Below, piece by piece: positions 26,011-34,259 of a DNA stretch of 64,000 bases. The DNA lies in contig JBFWRS010000016.1 in assembly GCA_050248795.1 (NCBI GenBank), positions 16,564 through 80,563 on the forward strand, written 5' to 3'. Below the pieces are notes generated by a model. The model had not been told where the DNA came from. It worked only from the letters and a program-made list of their open reading frames with translations, and made no database searches. The position numbers and the translations under genes are program-made. Position 1 is the stretch's first letter. Every line of letters begins with the position of its first letter. This DNA comes from CAZTDU01 sp050248795. Lineage in GTDB: Bacteria; Pseudomonadota; Gammaproteobacteria; Burkholderiales; SG8-39.

Positions 26011-26994
26011 ATGACCCGGAACCGATTCACGGCGCCAGTGCGCTGGTGTGCAATTCTCGTCGCGATGCTCGCTGCCGCGCCGGCGGCGGCGCAGAGCTAT
26101 CCTTCGAAGCCGGTGAAACTGGTGGTCGGCTTCCCGCCCGGGGGGCCCACCGACATCATCAGCAGGCTCGTTGCCGGCGAGCTCGGCAAGAACCTGGGCG
26201 AGCAGGTGCTCATCGACAATCGTCCGGGTGCCGGCGGCAACATCGCCGCCGAGCACGTGGCACGGTCAGCGCCGGACGGTTACACGCTGCTGATGACGCA
26301 TCCGGCGACGCACGCGATCGCGCCTGCGCTGTACGCGAACCTGAAGTTCGACGTCGTACGCGACTTCGCGCCGGTGCTGCAGCTGGTGACGGTGCCGAAC
26401 ATGATGGTGGTGAACCCGTCACTCCCGGTCAGCAACGTGCGTGAACTCATCGAGCTCGCGCGCAAGCGCCCCGGCGAGATCAACTTCGCCTCCGGGGGCA
26501 GCGGCACGACGGCGCACCTTTCCGGCGAGTTGTTCAAGACGCTCACCGGCGTCAACATGGTGCACGTCTCCTACCGCGGTGGTGCGCCAGCGGTCGCCGA
26601 CCTGATCGCAGGGCAGGTGCAGGTGATGATAGACAACATGCAGTCGCTGCTGCAGCATGTGCGCGCCGGGCGACTCAAGGCGATCGCAGTGACGCCGAAG
26701 ACGCGAGTTGCTGCCGTGCCGGAGCTGCCGACGATCGCCGAGTCCGGCGTGCCCGACTTCGAGGTGACGTCGTGGTTCGGCATCGTTGCGCCGGCGGGCA
26801 CGCCGCAGCCGGTGATCGATCGGCTGCACGCCGAGGCGACAAAGGCGATCCAGAACCCGGCTGTCGCGGGCAAGCTGCAGGACCTGGGCGCGACGACGGT
26901 CAGTTCCAACCCGGCGGCTTTTTCCGCGTTCATCAAGGCGGAAATCGCGAAATGGGCGCCGGTGGTCAAGTCATCCGGAGCCCGGGTCGAGTGA
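26011..26994 (+). CDS. Bug/TctC-family periplasmic substrate-binding protein
   Basis: 327 residues with a signal peptide ending AAPAAAQS, then YPSKPVKLVVGFPPGGPTDIISR, the standard opening of Bug proteins, and VLIDNRPGAGGNIAAEHVARSAPDGYTLL. Bug proteins bind carboxylates for tripartite tricarboxylate transporters, but no TctA/TctB membrane genes are nearby, as is common in betaproteobacteria. AAGGAGA lies upstream of the ATG. Confidence 0.93.
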   Translation: MTRNRFTAPVRWCAILVAMLAAAPAAAQSYPSKPVKLVVGFPPGGPTDIISRLVAGELGKNLGEQVLIDNRPGAGGNIAAEHVARSAPDGYTLLMTHPATHAIAPALYANLKFDVVRDFAPVLQLVTVPNMMVVNPSLPVSNVRELIELARKRPGEINFASGGSGTTAHLSGELFKTLTGVNMVHVSYRGGAPAVADLIAGQVQVMIDNMQSLLQHVRAGRLKAIAVTPKTRVAAVPELPTIAESGVPDFEVTSWFGIVAPAGTPQPVIDRLHAEATKAIQNPAVAGKLQDLGATTVSSNPAAFSAFIKAEIAKWAPVVKSSGARVE

Positions 26995-27039
26995 TGGGAG
27001 CGAGGGGAGTGAGGCGCCAACACCAGGGATGCCAGGCCA

Positions 27040-28332
27040 GTGCTCAGTACAGCTGACAACGAAGTCCTGACGCGCACCAGGCGAGGCACTCCCATGGGAG
27101 AGTACTTCCGCCGCTTCTGGCAACCGGTCGCCCTGAGTCGCGAACTCCCCGCGCCGGACTGCGCGCCTCGCCGGGTGCAGGTGATGGGGGAGAACCTGCT
27201 GCTGTTCCGGGACACGGACGGCCAGGTCGGCCTGATCGAGCCGCGCTGCCCGCACCGGGGTGCCGATCTCTTCTATGGCCGCAATGAAGCGTGCGGTATC
27301 CGCTGCGTCTATCACGGCTGGAAGTTCGACGTCACCGGGCGCTGCCTCGAGCGGCCCAACATGCCGGCGAAGGATCCGTATCGCGACCGGATCCGCATCA
27401 AGGCGTATCCGACCAGCGAATTCGGCGATCTCGTCTGGGCGTACATGGGCCCGGAGGGCGCGAGCGCGAAGGTGCCGCAGCTCGAGTTCGGCGTCGTGCC
27501 GGCGACGCACCGGTACGTGACGAAGAAGCTGCAGCGCTGCAACTGGGCGCAGGCGCTGGAAGGCGCGATCGACACTGCGCACACCTCGTTCCTGCACATG
27601 CCGGCACCGACAATCAGGCACGACGGCGAGCGGCTCCTGATCCCCGCCGATCAGAAGCGCCTCGGGTGGATCCGGGACGATACGTCTCCGCGCCTCACGG
27701 TGGTGGAGCACGCGGCCGGATTCGTGGTCGGCGGTGCCCGCAATGCCGGTGACAAGGAGATTTACTGGCGGGTCGCGCAGTTCCTTCTGCCCAGCCATAG
27801 TTCGACGCCTGCGGCATTCCCCGGCGAGAACTACTACGGATACACGTGGGTGCCGATCACGGACGAAGCCTGCTGGATGTACACATACGTCTGGAATCCC
27901 GAGCAACCCATCTCCGCCGAGGACAGGCAGCGATTCGACGCCGGGTACAACGTGATCTCGGCAGTCGACAGCGAGTTCGTGCCCTTGCGCAACAAGTCGA
28001 ACGAATACATGCTGGATCGGGAGGAGCAGCGCAACGTTTCGTATACGGGCGTACGCGGTGTCGCGGAACAGGACACGATGATCCAGGAGAGCCTGGGGCC
28101 GATCGCCGATCGGACGCAGGAACACCTCACGGTTACGGATGCGGCAATCGTCCGCTTCCGCCAGATCATGCTGGCCGGAGCGAAATCGCTTGCCGAAGGA
28201 ACGGAACCGTCCGCCCCGGGCCGTCCGCTGGACTACAGGACGCGTTCCGGAGGCTGGGTGGCCGACAGTTCGGTGCCCTTCGAGGAGGTCATGAATCAGC
28301 GCTTCGGCGATCCGGTCGGCCGCGTCGCCTGA
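27040..28332 (+). CDS. Rieske non-haem iron oxygenase, phthalate-dioxygenase-like
   Basis: 430 residues from a GTG at 27040. The Rieske centre is C70-x-H72 (RCPHRGADLF) and C89-x2-H92 (CVYHGWKF). The mononuclear iron site is D178, H181, H186 (AIDTAHTSFLHM). Length and the opening DNEVLTRTRRGTPMGEYFRRFWQPVA match the phthalate 4,5-dioxygenase oxygenase group, homotrimeric enzymes needing a separate reductase. No reductase gene is visible here. Its 3' end overlaps the convergent MocR gene by 37 bp. Confidence 0.9.
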   Translation: MLSTADNEVLTRTRRGTPMGEYFRRFWQPVALSRELPAPDCAPRRVQVMGENLLLFRDTDGQVGLIEPRCPHRGADLFYGRNEACGIRCVYHGWKFDVTGRCLERPNMPAKDPYRDRIRIKAYPTSEFGDLVWAYMGPEGASAKVPQLEFGVVPATHRYVTKKLQRCNWAQALEGAIDTAHTSFLHMPAPTIRHDGERLLIPADQKRLGWIRDDTSPRLTVVEHAAGFVVGGARNAGDKEIYWRVAQFLLPSHSSTPAAFPGENYYGYTWVPITDEACWMYTYVWNPEQPISAEDRQRFDAGYNVISAVDSEFVPLRNKSNEYMLDREEQRNVSYTGVRGVAEQDTMIQESLGPIADRTQEHLTVTDAAIVRFRQIMLAGAKSLAEGTEPSAPGRPLDYRTRSGGWVADSSVPFEEVMNQRFGDPVGRVA

Positions 28333-29801
28333 GGCACGCGCATTGCAGCCACGATGCGGCCGAGACGCTCGATGCCGCGGCGGATCTCCGCCTCGTCCAG
28401 CGCCGCGTAGCCGAGCAGCAGCCCGGCGCGCCTGGGCGGGACCAGGTAGCACGGCGCCACCGGGTAGACGCCGATGCCATCCTCGCGTGCATGCCGCAGG
28501 AGTTCTTCGAGACGCGCCAGGGGCAATTCGTTCAGCCATACCAGCATGTGCAAGCCCGCCCCGGAGCCCGTCACTTCGACGCCGTCGCCGAACGCCGCGC
28601 GCAGCGCGGCAAGCAGTGCTGCGCGGCGCGACTCGTTGCGCGTGCGGGTCCTGCGCAGGTGGCGTTCGAAGTGCCCTTCGCCGATGAAGTCGGCCAGCAC
28701 CTCCTGCAGCAGCGTCGGCGTATGGCGATCGGCGAGGAACTTCGCGGCGACGAACGCCGGCACCAGTTGCGCCGGCAGCACCAGGTAGCCGACACGCATG
28801 GACGGAAACATCGTCTTGGACAGCGTACCGACGTAGATCACGCTGCCGTCGCGGTCCAGAGCTTGCACCGCCTCGATCGGCCGACCGGCGTAGCGGTACT
28901 CGCTGTCGTAGTCGTCTTCGATGACGTAGGTGCCATTGCGCTGCGCCCACGCGAGCAGTGCCAGGCGGCGCGACAGCGGCATCACCGCACCGGTGGGAAA
29001 CTGGTGCGACGGCGTCACGTACGCCAGGCGCGCATGGCGCGCCCGCTTCGGGATGCGGTCGATGACCAGGCCCTCTCCATCCACCGGCGCTGGAACCAGC
29101 TTCGCGCCGCCTGCAAGCAGCACCTGCCGCGCGACCAGGTATTGCGGATCCTCGATGAGCACGCGATCGCCCGGGTCGAGCAGCACGCGCGAAATCAGGT
29201 CCAGCGCCTGTTGCGAGCCGTTGACGACGACGATCCGCTCCGGATTGCAGTTCACCGCGCGCACACGCTGCAGGTAGTCGGCGAGCGCCGCCCGCAGCGG
29301 CCTGTGTCCCTGCGGATGCGCGTAGTTCACCGAGGCGAGCGTCGGCCGTCGCAACCGGCGCATCAGCAGCTTGCGCCAGACGAAGAATGGAAAGTCCTGC
29401 ACGCTCGGCAGCCCGTAGCGGAAGTCGAAGCGCGGCGCTGAATCCGCCTCGTGCACGGCGCCAAGCGCCTCGAGCGCATGCGCGCCGTAGCGCGACAGCC
29501 TCGCCGCCCGACTGGGCGTTGCGGGCTCTGCCGCGCCGGCGGCCCGGCGCGGCGGGACCTGGTCCGGCAGTTCCGACGCGACATAGGTGCCCGAGCCGGG
29601 CCGGCCGCGGATGTACCCCTCCGCAAGCAGCTGGTCGTAGGCGAGCAGCACCGTGTTGCGGGATACGCCGGCTTCCTCGGCGAGCAGGCGGGACGAGGGC
29701 AGACGCGCCCCCGCTGCGAGTTCGCCGGCAAGGATCGCCTGGCGCAGTCGCTGGTAGATCTGCGGGTAGAGAGGAGTGCCGGCCTCGAGTTTGACGAACA
29801 T
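28296..29801 (-). CDS. MocR/PdxR-type regulator (GntR DNA-binding plus aminotransferase domain)
   Basis: 501 residues. Residues 8-78 are a GntR winged helix (LYPQIYQRLRQAILAGELAAG, LPSSRLLAEEAGVSRNTV, YIRGRPGSGTYV). Residues ~120-490 are a fold type I aminotransferase domain with PLP lysine K329 in YVGTLSKTMFP. MocR proteins sense PLP or amino-compound ligands. It is divergent from a PNP-oxidase-fold protein across 114 bp, the arrangement expected for its target, so control of vitamin B6- or amine-linked genes is a reasonable inference. Confidence 0.92.
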   Translation of the reverse strand: MFVKLEAGTPLYPQIYQRLRQAILAGELAAGARLPSSRLLAEEAGVSRNTVLLAYDQLLAEGYIRGRPGSGTYVASELPDQVPPRRAAGAAEPATPSRAARLSRYGAHALEALGAVHEADSAPRFDFRYGLPSVQDFPFFVWRKLLMRRLRRPTLASVNYAHPQGHRPLRAALADYLQRVRAVNCNPERIVVVNGSQQALDLISRVLLDPGDRVLIEDPQYLVARQVLLAGGAKLVPAPVDGEGLVIDRIPKRARHARLAYVTPSHQFPTGAVMPLSRRLALLAWAQRNGTYVIEDDYDSEYRYAGRPIEAVQALDRDGSVIYVGTLSKTMFPSMRVGYLVLPAQLVPAFVAAKFLADRHTPTLLQEVLADFIGEGHFERHLRRTRTRNESRRAALLAALRAAFGDGVEVTGSGAGLHMLVWLNELPLARLEELLRHAREDGIGVYPVAPCYLVPPRRAGLLLGYAALDEAEIRRGIERLGRIVAAMRVPQATRPTGSPKR

Positions 29802-29815
29802 GACGCTGGCGAGTG

Positions 29816-29848
29816 GTCCTATGGACGACTATGAAAGCGGATCTTTCA
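29816..29848. promoter_or_regulatory. candidate MocR operator region
   Basis: Within the divergent region lie GTCC-TAT-GGAC (29816-29826) and TGAAAG-CGGAT-CTTTCA (29832-29848), two short inverted repeats, with ATGGA repeated at 29821 and 29848. MocR regulators usually bind paired repeats in such intergenic regions. Assignment rests on position only. Confidence 0.35.
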
Positions 29849-29915
29849 TGGATCCGCATTGGAACATACAGTCGCCGCCATCGACAAGCAGGCATGCAGA
29901 CGAAAGGAGCGGTAC

Positions 29916-30608
29916 ATGAGCAAGGCAGGCAGGCAGATCGCGGGAGAACTCCAGACCGAGCGCACGACGCTGCGGCGCAAGGCGTTCCGCGGGCACTACG
30001 ATTTCGAAACCATCGCCGCGATCCTGGACGAGGCGTTCATCTGCCACGTCGGCTTCGTGGCCAAGGGGCAGCCCTATGTCATCCCCACCGGCTACGGCCG
30101 CCGCGACCGACACCTGTACTTCCACGGCCTCTCGGTCAACCACATGCTGGACAACCTGAAGCTGGGCATCCCAATCTGCTTCACGGCGACGCTGGTCGAC
30201 GGCATGGTGTTCGCGCGCTCGGGCTTCAACCACTCGATCAACTTCCGCTCGGTGGTGGTGCTGGGCAAGGCCGAACTCGTCGAAGGCGAGGAGCAGGTGG
30301 AAGGGCTCAAGATCATCATGGAGCACATGCTGCCGGGCCGCTGGAACGACACGCGTGCGCCGAACGCCATCGAGCTCAAGGCCACCAGCGTGCTGCGGCT
30401 GCCTATCACCGAGGCCTCCGCCAAGATCCGCGAAGGCGGTCCGATAGACGACGAGGAGGACTTCGCGCTGCCATACTGGGCGGGCGTGGTGCCCTTCGAG
30501 ACAGTGGCCGGCCCGCCGATCACCGAGGGCCGGGTCCGCCCGGGCACGCCGGTACCGGAATATGCGCTCAACTATCGCCGGCCGAAGGTGCAGAGGACGC
30601 CGACGTGA
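29916..30608 (+). CDS. pyridoxamine-5'-phosphate-oxidase-fold flavoprotein
   Basis: 230 residues from the ATG at 29916 (GAAAGGAG upstream). The split beta-barrel segment ILDEAFICHVGFVAKGQPYVIPTGYGRRDRHLYFHG and SGFNHSINFRSVVVLGKAELVEG are typical of the Pyridox_ox_2 group, which bind FMN or F420 and are not true PdxH. The C-terminal LPYWAGVVPFETVAGPP is shared by this subgroup. It is divergent from the MocR gene and couples by GTGA to a second Bug protein. Confidence 0.85.
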   Translation: MSKAGRQIAGELQTERTTLRRKAFRGHYDFETIAAILDEAFICHVGFVAKGQPYVIPTGYGRRDRHLYFHGLSVNHMLDNLKLGIPICFTATLVDGMVFARSGFNHSINFRSVVVLGKAELVEGEEQVEGLKIIMEHMLPGRWNDTRAPNAIELKATSVLRLPITEASAKIREGGPIDDEEDFALPYWAGVVPFETVAGPPITEGRVRPGTPVPEYALNYRRPKVQRTPT

Positions 30609-31570
30609 TCGGGCGTGTCGCGGCACTGCTTGCAGGCCTGGCGCTGGCGCTGCCCGCGGCGAACGCGCAGGCGCCGCGATTCCCGGAGCGGCCGGTGCGC
30701 ATCGTCGTGCCGTTTCCCGCTCCTGGCGCCGCCGACTACCTGGGCCGGCTGATTGCGCAGCGGCTTGCCGCGGCGACCGGACAGCAGGTGCTGGTGGAGA
30801 ACCGGCCGGGTGCCGCTGCGGCCATCGGCGCGGACCACGTCGCCAAGTCGGCGCCGGACGGCTACACCCTGCTTCTCGGCACGACAAGTTCCCACGCCAT
30901 CGGGCCTGCGGTGGGGAAGCTGCCCTACGATCCGGTCAAGGACTTCGCGCCGATCACCATGGTGTCGTATTCCGCGTTCGCGCTCGTGGTGCACCCGTCG
31001 GTACCAGCGAACAACGTCGCCGAACTCGTCGCGCTGGCCAGATCGCGACCCGGGAAGCTGGACATGGCGTCCTTCGGCAACGGCAGCGCCGCGCATTTGT
31101 TCGGCGAGCTGTTCAAGGCGCGCGCGGGCGTGTTCATGCTGCACGTGCCCTACAAGGGCAGCGCACCCGCGCTCCTGGACCTTATCGCCGGGCGCACCCA
31201 CCTGATGTTCGACAACCTGCTGTCGGTACTGCCGCACGTGAAGGCGGGCAAGCTGCGCGCACTCGGCGTGACGACGAACACGCGCGCCGCCGCCGCGCCG
31301 GAGCTGCCGCCGATTGCCGACACGCTGCCAGGCTACGAGGCGATCGGCTGGTTTGGCATGTTCGCTCCTGCACGCACACCGGCACCCATCGTGCATGAAC
31401 TCAATGCGGCTGTCGTTCGCATCCTCAAGGACGCGGAGATGCGGAACCTGCTCGCGGCGCGGGGCATGACCGCCGTTGGCGACCGCGCAGACGAATTCGC
31501 GGCTACCATCGGCCGCGACCTCGCGAAGTGGACGCAACTCGTCAAATCCGCGGGAATCCGCATCGAGTAA
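30605..31570 (+). CDS. Bug/TctC-family periplasmic substrate-binding protein (second copy)
   Basis: 321 residues from the GTG at 30605, overlapping the previous stop by 4 bp. Signal peptide (VAALLAGLALALPAANAQA) then FPERPVRIVVPFPAPGAADYLGR and VLVENRPGAAAAIGADHVAKSAPDGYTLL. It is clearly a paralogue of the protein at 26011-26994 but diverged throughout, so a different carboxylate ligand is likely. Its end overlaps the convergent lyase gene by 29 bp. Confidence 0.92.
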   Translation: MIGRVAALLAGLALALPAANAQAPRFPERPVRIVVPFPAPGAADYLGRLIAQRLAAATGQQVLVENRPGAAAAIGADHVAKSAPDGYTLLLGTTSSHAIGPAVGKLPYDPVKDFAPITMVSYSAFALVVHPSVPANNVAELVALARSRPGKLDMASFGNGSAAHLFGELFKARAGVFMLHVPYKGSAPALLDLIAGRTHLMFDNLLSVLPHVKAGKLRALGVTTNTRAAAAPELPPIADTLPGYEAIGWFGMFAPARTPAPIVHELNAAVVRILKDAEMRNLLAARGMTAVGDRADEFAATIGRDLAKWTQLVKSAGIRIE

Positions 31571-32456
31571 CGCGGCCGTACAGTTCCCGACCCAGCACCT
31601 CTTCGCAGTACCTGGCCGTGGCAATCAGCCCGTCCAGGTCGATGCCGGTGGCGACGCCCATGGATTCGAACAGGCTCACGAGGTCTTCGGTACAGACGTT
31701 GCCGGTGTGGCCGCCGCCGTACTGCACCTTCGCCGGGTGGCCGCCGACGCCGCCGAAGCTGGAATCGAAATGGCGCACGCCTGCCTCGAGCGCGGCGACG
31801 TAGTTCGCGAGGCCGGTGCCGCGCGTGTCGTGAAAGTGCGCGATCGGCACCAGTCCAGGCAGCTCGCGCGCGAGCCGCGCGAACATCGACTTCACCGATA
31901 GCGGCGTCGCCACGCCGGTGGTGTCGCCGATCGCGACGTGCGCCACGCCCAACGACACGAAGCGCGCGACGTCCGCGGCCACCACGCCCGGATCGACCCT
32001 GCCTTCGAAGGGGCAGCCAAAGGCCACCGACACCACGCCCACCAGCCGGAATCCGCCCCCGGCCGCCTCGACCATGGCTGCGACGTTCTGCCATTGCTCG
32101 TCGCGCGTGCGGCGCAGGTTCTTCTGCGTGTGCGCCTCGCTGGCGGATACCAGCAGGCTCAGTTCGTTGACGCCGTAGCCGGCGGCGCGGTCCGCGAGCG
32201 CGCGCTCGACGGCGCGCGGGTTGGCGCAGGTCGCCTTGTAGTGCACGCCGTCGCGCCGCGGCAGCTGCGCCAGCAGCTCGCTTGCGTCGGCGAACTGCGG
32301 CACCACCCTGGGATTCGAGTATGACGTCGCCTCGATGCGCGGGAAGCCCAGCGCCGCGAAGCGTTCGATCAGCGCGCGCTTGGTCGCCGTGGGCACGAAG
32401 CCGGGCTCGTGCTGCAGCCCGTCGCGTGCGAAACACTCGCACAGTATGACGTCCAT
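31542..32456 (-). CDS. hydroxymethylglutaryl-CoA lyase homologue lacking the signature cysteine
   Basis: 304 residues from the ATG at 32456; the frame is open upstream but that would run into the divergent promoter. DRE-TIM barrel: R11-D12 (ARDGLQ), metal histidines H207/H209 (IAHFHDTRG) and N253 (GNVCTED). The HMG-CoA-lyase signature loop, normally GLGGCP, reads FGGVGGHPAK here (234-243): the catalytic cysteine is replaced by H240. It may therefore act on another 3-hydroxyacyl-CoA or aldol substrate. Divergent location from pcaHG suggests a role after ring cleavage. Confidence 0.85.
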   Translation of the reverse strand: MDVILCECFARDGLQHEPGFVPTATKRALIERFAALGFPRIEATSYSNPRVVPQFADASELLAQLPRRDGVHYKATCANPRAVERALADRAAGYGVNELSLLVSASEAHTQKNLRRTRDEQWQNVAAMVEAAGGGFRLVGVVSVAFGCPFEGRVDPGVVAADVARFVSLGVAHVAIGDTTGVATPLSVKSMFARLARELPGLVPIAHFHDTRGTGLANYVAALEAGVRHFDSSFGGVGGHPAKVQYGGGHTGNVCTEDLVSLFESMGVATGIDLDGLIATARYCEEVLGRELYGRVTRCGFPRI

Positions 32457-32459
32457 ATC

Positions 32460-32496
32460 GTTGACATTGTCAACATTCGACGCTAGCGTGTCAATC
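32460..32496. promoter_or_regulatory. divergent promoters with a shared palindromic operator (pcaH / lyase)
   Basis: Plus strand: TTGACA (32461-32466), 17 bp, TAGCGT (32484-32489), then 7 nt to the pcaH ATG. Minus strand: TTGACA (32494-32489), 17 bp, GACAAT (32471-32466), then 9 nt to the lyase ATG. The palindrome GTTGAC-ATT-GTCAAC (32460-32474) covers the -35 of one and the -10 of the other, so one regulator could control both. The MarR gene at 33804 is the nearest candidate. Confidence 0.6.
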
Positions 32497-33195
32497 ATGC
32501 GCACGCTGATCGAACCGCTGGACCCGCGCACGCTGGCCGCGACCGAGATCGACGGCTATCCGCAGACCTTCCTGCGCTGGCCGGCGCAGCCGCTCGTGCG
32601 CCGGCCGCAGACGCGATCGGAACTCACCGGGCCGCAGGAGATCCTGCGCCGGCTGGCGCCGGTGCGTGCCGACCTCGCGGGCGAAGGCGCGAAGCGCGCC
32701 ATCGGCCAGCTGATGCACCTGAAAGTGCGCGTGCTGGACGAGGACGGCGCGCCGGTGCCGGACGCGGTGGTGGAACTGTGGCACTGCAACGCCGCAGGCA
32801 AGTACATCCACGAGAACGACACCAGCGACGCGCCCGCCGACCCGAATTTCTACGGTGCCGCGCGCGGCGTCACCGACGACGCAGGTGCGTTTGCGCTGCG
32901 CTCGGTCAAGCCGGCAGCCTACCCGGTGCCGGATTCCGGCAAGTGGTGGCGGCCGCCGCACATCCATTTTTCGGTATGGGGCAGGGTCTGGCTGTCGCGG
33001 CTGGTGACGCAGATGTACTTTCCCGGCGAGCCGCTGAACGAGCAGGACCGCATCCTGATGGCGGTGCCTGACGCGCAGGCGCGGGAGCGCTGCATCGCGC
33101 GCGTGCTGCCGCCCGCGCAGGCGCCCGCCAACGCGCTCGCCTACGAATTCGACCTGGTGGTGCGAGGCCGCAGCGCCGCGCCGCAGATGCCGTGA
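32497..33195 (+). CDS. pcaH: protocatechuate 3,4-dioxygenase beta subunit-like
   Basis: 232 residues from the ATG at 32497. Intradiol dioxygenase with all four Fe(III) ligands in place: Y103 (GKYIH), Y142 (AAYPVPD), H155 and H157 (RPPHIHFS). Length and the N-terminal arm match PcaH, which carries the iron in the alpha-beta protomer. It cleaves protocatechuate between the hydroxyls to beta-carboxymuconate. Overall sequence is somewhat unusual (GKYIHEN for GRYRHKN), so a related catechol acid is possible. The stop overlaps pcaG by 4 bp. Confidence 0.88.
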   Translation: MRTLIEPLDPRTLAATEIDGYPQTFLRWPAQPLVRRPQTRSELTGPQEILRRLAPVRADLAGEGAKRAIGQLMHLKVRVLDEDGAPVPDAVVELWHCNAAGKYIHENDTSDAPADPNFYGAARGVTDDAGAFALRSVKPAAYPVPDSGKWWRPPHIHFSVWGRVWLSRLVTQMYFPGEPLNEQDRILMAVPDAQARERCIARVLPPAQAPANALAYEFDLVVRGRSAAPQMP

Positions 33196-33743
33196 CGCGC
33201 CGCATCCCCACCGCGGAGATGACCGTCGGGCCGTTCTTCCCGCGCGAGTTCGGCCAGGGCGCAAATGACCTGACGAAGCTTGGGCGCCGTTCGCCGAACG
33301 GCGGACGGAAAATCACCATCGGCGGCCGCGTCACGCAGGCCGACGGCAATCCGGTGGACAATCTTGTGCTCGAGCTGTGGCAGGCCGACTGGCAGGGCAT
33401 TTACCGCGATCCGGCGGATCCGCGGCTGCCCGAAGCCGACCCGGATTTCCTCGGCTGGGGGCGAGCCGCCACCGACAGGAATGGCGAGTACCTGTTTCGC
33501 ACGCTGATGCCGGGCGCGCGCGACGGCCGCGCGCCGCACGTGAACCTGCTGCTGCTGTTCTCCGGATTGATGCGGCAGTTGCAGACCGTGATGTTCTTCG
33601 ACGCAGCGCCGGCCGACCCGGTCTACGCCGCGGTGCCTGCCGAGCGCCGGGCCTTGCTGGTGGCGCAACGCGAGTCCGCCGATCGCTACCGCTTCGACAT
33701 CCGGCTGCGCGGCGGGAACGAAACCCCGTTCTTCGATGACTGA
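33192..33743 (+). CDS. pcaG: protocatechuate 3,4-dioxygenase alpha subunit-like
   Basis: 183 residues from a GTG at 33192 (GTGA overlap with pcaH). The opening PTAEMTVGPFFPREF, LELWQADWQGIYRDPAD and GRAPHVNLLLLFSGLMRQLQT are typical of PcaG, which has the same fold as PcaH but no metal ligands. It contributes to the substrate pocket. No other beta-ketoadipate genes (pcaB, pcaC, pcaD, pcaIJ) are present nearby. Confidence 0.9.
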   Translation: MTRRIPTAEMTVGPFFPREFGQGANDLTKLGRRSPNGGRKITIGGRVTQADGNPVDNLVLELWQADWQGIYRDPADPRLPEADPDFLGWGRAATDRNGEYLFRTLMPGARDGRAPHVNLLLLFSGLMRQLQTVMFFDAAPADPVYAAVPAERRALLVAQRESADRYRFDIRLRGGNETPFFDD

Positions 33744-33755
33744 GCGCTGCACGGA

Positions 33756-33778
33756 GCAAAGGGGCTCCGCCCCCTTGC
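33756..33778 (+). terminator. GC-rich hairpin after pcaG
   Basis: GCAA-A-GGGG (33756-33764) pairs with CCCC-TTGC (33771-33778) around a 6-nt loop. There is no T-run, so it may be a weak or factor-assisted terminator, or part of a dispersed intergenic repeat. It separates pcaHG from the MarR-led operon. Confidence 0.4.
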
Positions 33779-33803
33779 GACCCCCGACTCCGGCTGCTCG
33801 CCC

Positions 33804-34259
33804 ATGAGGACGATCCGCGAGCTGTTGTCTTACCGGCTGCACGTGGTGGCGAACCTGCTGTCGCGCGGAGCGGAACTGCGCTACCGGCGCGAGCACGGCG
33901 TCAGCCTGTGGGAATGGCGCACCGTGGCGCTGCTCGGTGCGCAGGCGCCGCAATCGCTGAACGACCTGGCGCGCGAGGCAGGCGTCGACAAGGGCCAGAT
34001 GAGCCGCGTGGTGTCCGGGCTCGCCTCGCGCGGCCTGGTATCGCGCGAGGCGGATGCCCGCGACGCGCGCGCAGTGCGGCTCGCGCTCACTGCGGCGGGC
34101 AGGAAGCTGTACCGCAATCTGATGCGCAGCGCGATCGAGCGCGATGCCGCGCTTCTCGGCCGCCTGAGCGCGCAGGAGCGCAAAGTGCTCGACGCGGCGC
34201 TCGCCAGGCTCGCCGGCCAGGCGCGCGAGTTCATCGCAGTGGAGAAGTCGGCGGCATGA
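33804..34259 (+). CDS. MarR-family transcriptional regulator
   Basis: 151 residues with a winged helix: LNDLAREAGVDKGQMSRVVSGLASRGLVSREADARDARAVRLALTAAGRKLY, the DxRxxR-like wing of MarR proteins. MarR repressors typically control adjacent catabolic genes and release DNA on binding aromatic or CoA-ester ligands. It overlaps the next gene by 4 bp (ATGA), heading an operon of acyl-CoA genes, and could also bind the pcaH palindrome. Confidence 0.92.
   Translation: MRTIRELLSYRLHVVANLLSRGAELRYRREHGVSLWEWRTVALLGAQAPQSLNDLAREAGVDKGQMSRVVSGLASRGLVSREADARDARAVRLALTAAGRKLYRNLMRSAIERDAALLGRLSAQERKVLDAALARLAGQAREFIAVEKSAA

Noticed and set aside
32335..32496. N-terminal extension of pcaH to 32335
   Set aside because: It would cross the divergent promoter and the start of the lyase gene; intradiol dioxygenase similarity starts at the ATG at 32497.
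33756..33778. Classical intrinsic terminator after pcaG
   Set aside because: The stem is convincing but no T-run follows; it is kept only as a weak terminator or dispersed repeat.
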